DNA from: Wenzhouxiangella sediminis | GTDB lineage: Bacteria > Pseudomonadota > Gammaproteobacteria > Xanthomonadales > Wenzhouxiangellaceae | Length of the DNA: 64,000 bases | Direction: 5' to 3' | Assembly: GCF_003410055.1 (NCBI RefSeq) | Contig: NZ_QUZK01000004.1 | Coordinates: forward strand, 1 to 64,000 | In this document: positions 63,517 through 64,000 of the stretch, in pieces | Numbering within the stretch: position 1 is the first letter of the stretch | How the letters are laid out: each line of letters begins with the position of its first letter | Made by a program: the position numbers and the translations under genes | The notes under the pieces: model-generated | What the model saw: the letters and a program-made list of their open reading frames with translations, nothing else | What the model was told of the DNA's origin: nothing | The model's database searches: none

Positions 63517-64000
63517 TTACTGGAAGAACTGCTCCGACAGAATCCGCTCTTCCAGCGAATGCTCCGGGTCGAACAGCAGGCGATGGGTGATGTCGCGTTG
63601 CTGGCGGACGTCGACGCGGGCCACGTTGCGCACTTCGTCGTAGTCGGCCGTGGCGCTGACCGGACGGCGCTCTGGCTGGAGCACCTCGAAGCGGACTTCG
63701 GCCGAGGCCGGCAGGATGGCGCCCTGCCAGCGCCGCGGGCGGAAGGGGCTGATCGGGGTGAGCACCACTGCCTCGGTGCCCAGGGGCAGGATCGGACCGT
63801 GCGCGGAGAGGTTGTAGGCGGTCGAACCGGCGGCAGTGGCCAGGAGGACGCCGTCGGCGACCAGGCGCTCGACGCGCTCACGGCCGTTGACCAGGATGCG
63901 GATATGGGCAGCCTGGTTGGTCTGGCGCAGCAGAGCGACTTCGTTGATCGCCACGGCGCGGTGGGTCTCACCGTCCTGGTCGACGGCATGCATCTGCAGG
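63517..64000 (-). CDS. nadK: NAD kinase, C-terminal part (continues past window)
   Basis: At least 161 residues of the C-terminal half of NAD kinase are present. [20 protein letters not shown] is the conserved substrate and NAD-binding motif, followed by [15 protein letters not shown]. The N-terminal half with the GGDG motif lies beyond base 64000. The enzyme makes NADP from NAD and ATP in the cytoplasm. The gene ends 10 bases from repeat copy G. Confidence 0.93.
   Translation of the reverse strand, partial: LQMHAVDQDGETHRAVAINEVALLRQTNQAAHIRILVNGRERVERLVADGVLLATAAGSTAYNLSAHGPILPLGTEAVVLTPISPFRPRRWQGAILPASAEVRFEVLQPERRPVSATADYDEVRNVARVDVRQQRDITHRLLFDPEHSLEERILSEQFFQ

Overview
The window looks like a chromosomal segment of a high-GC, probably halophilic or marine gammaproteobacterium. 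This rests on a full MSHA-type pilus cluster, a complete glycine-to-betaine methylation operon, an NhaC-type Na+/H+ antiporter, and gammaproteobacterial housekeeping genes (dnaE, radA, rlmD, nagZ, rimO, pspF). A Wenzhouxiangella-like or Chromatiales lineage is my inference from gene content only; no rRNA is present. I see no transposase, integrase, CRISPR array or prophage.

Layout. 1-414: two tRNA-Ser genes on the minus strand (the first cut by the window edge), separated by a duplicated block of terminator plus tRNA 3' end. 531-2228: two-gene betaine synthesis operon (minus). 2799-20886: MSHA pilus locus (mshI to mshQ, plus), with most neighbours overlapping by 1-4 bases. It is split by a new promoter before the major pilin mshA, and a membrane diguanylate cyclase is embedded between the platform and pilin genes. 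20975-22903: a response regulator with a dead GGDEF domain and an FHA protein with an EAL-like tail. 22894-25319: FFLEELY-motif protein, Bcp peroxiredoxin and patatin.

25332-29423 holds the most interesting unexplained system: a compact four-gene minus-strand operon of a C39-like peptidase, a RimK-type ATP-grasp ligase with an N-terminal RLAN-type domain, a GCS2 carboxylate-amine ligase and an N-formylglutamate amidohydrolase-like enzyme. It looks like a pathway that builds and trims an unknown amino-acid conjugate or peptide tag. 29555-38856: TraB-family protein, DUF349 protein, NhaC antiporter, DnaE. 38918-44894 (minus): unknown receiver-like protein, then purine salvage (mtnP-like, hpt), MscS channel, nagZ, rlmD. 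45017-47055 (minus): YdbL-like lipoprotein and radA. 47400-50445: pspF, a second diguanylate cyclase and a sirtuin without its usual zinc cysteines. 50504-58883: tdh and kbl (threonine catabolism), K+ channel, SDR, DksA-like protein, MFS transporter, cobalamin-binding-like protein, rimO, lipoprotein. 58933-64000 (minus): a large beta-propeller/amidohydrolase fusion, a 5'-nucleotidase and the 3' part of nadK.

Intergenic regions carry at least seven inverted-repeat elements whose arms are built from short tandem units (GTTTCAG/CTGAAAC, ACACAGATGA-like, CACGGAA-like, GCAAAGAC-like, CCAAAACA-like). They share one architecture but have unrelated sequences. Three of them enclose GCGGC-TTT-GCCGC-like REP hairpins. 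One sits between tdh and kbl, genes that normally form a tight operon.

A common theme is cyclic-di-GMP. MshE carries the MshEN ligand-binding motifs, an active-looking cyclase is translated from the same operon, a degenerate GGDEF/EAL-like pair follows mshQ, and a second cyclase with an intact I-site lies beside pspF.
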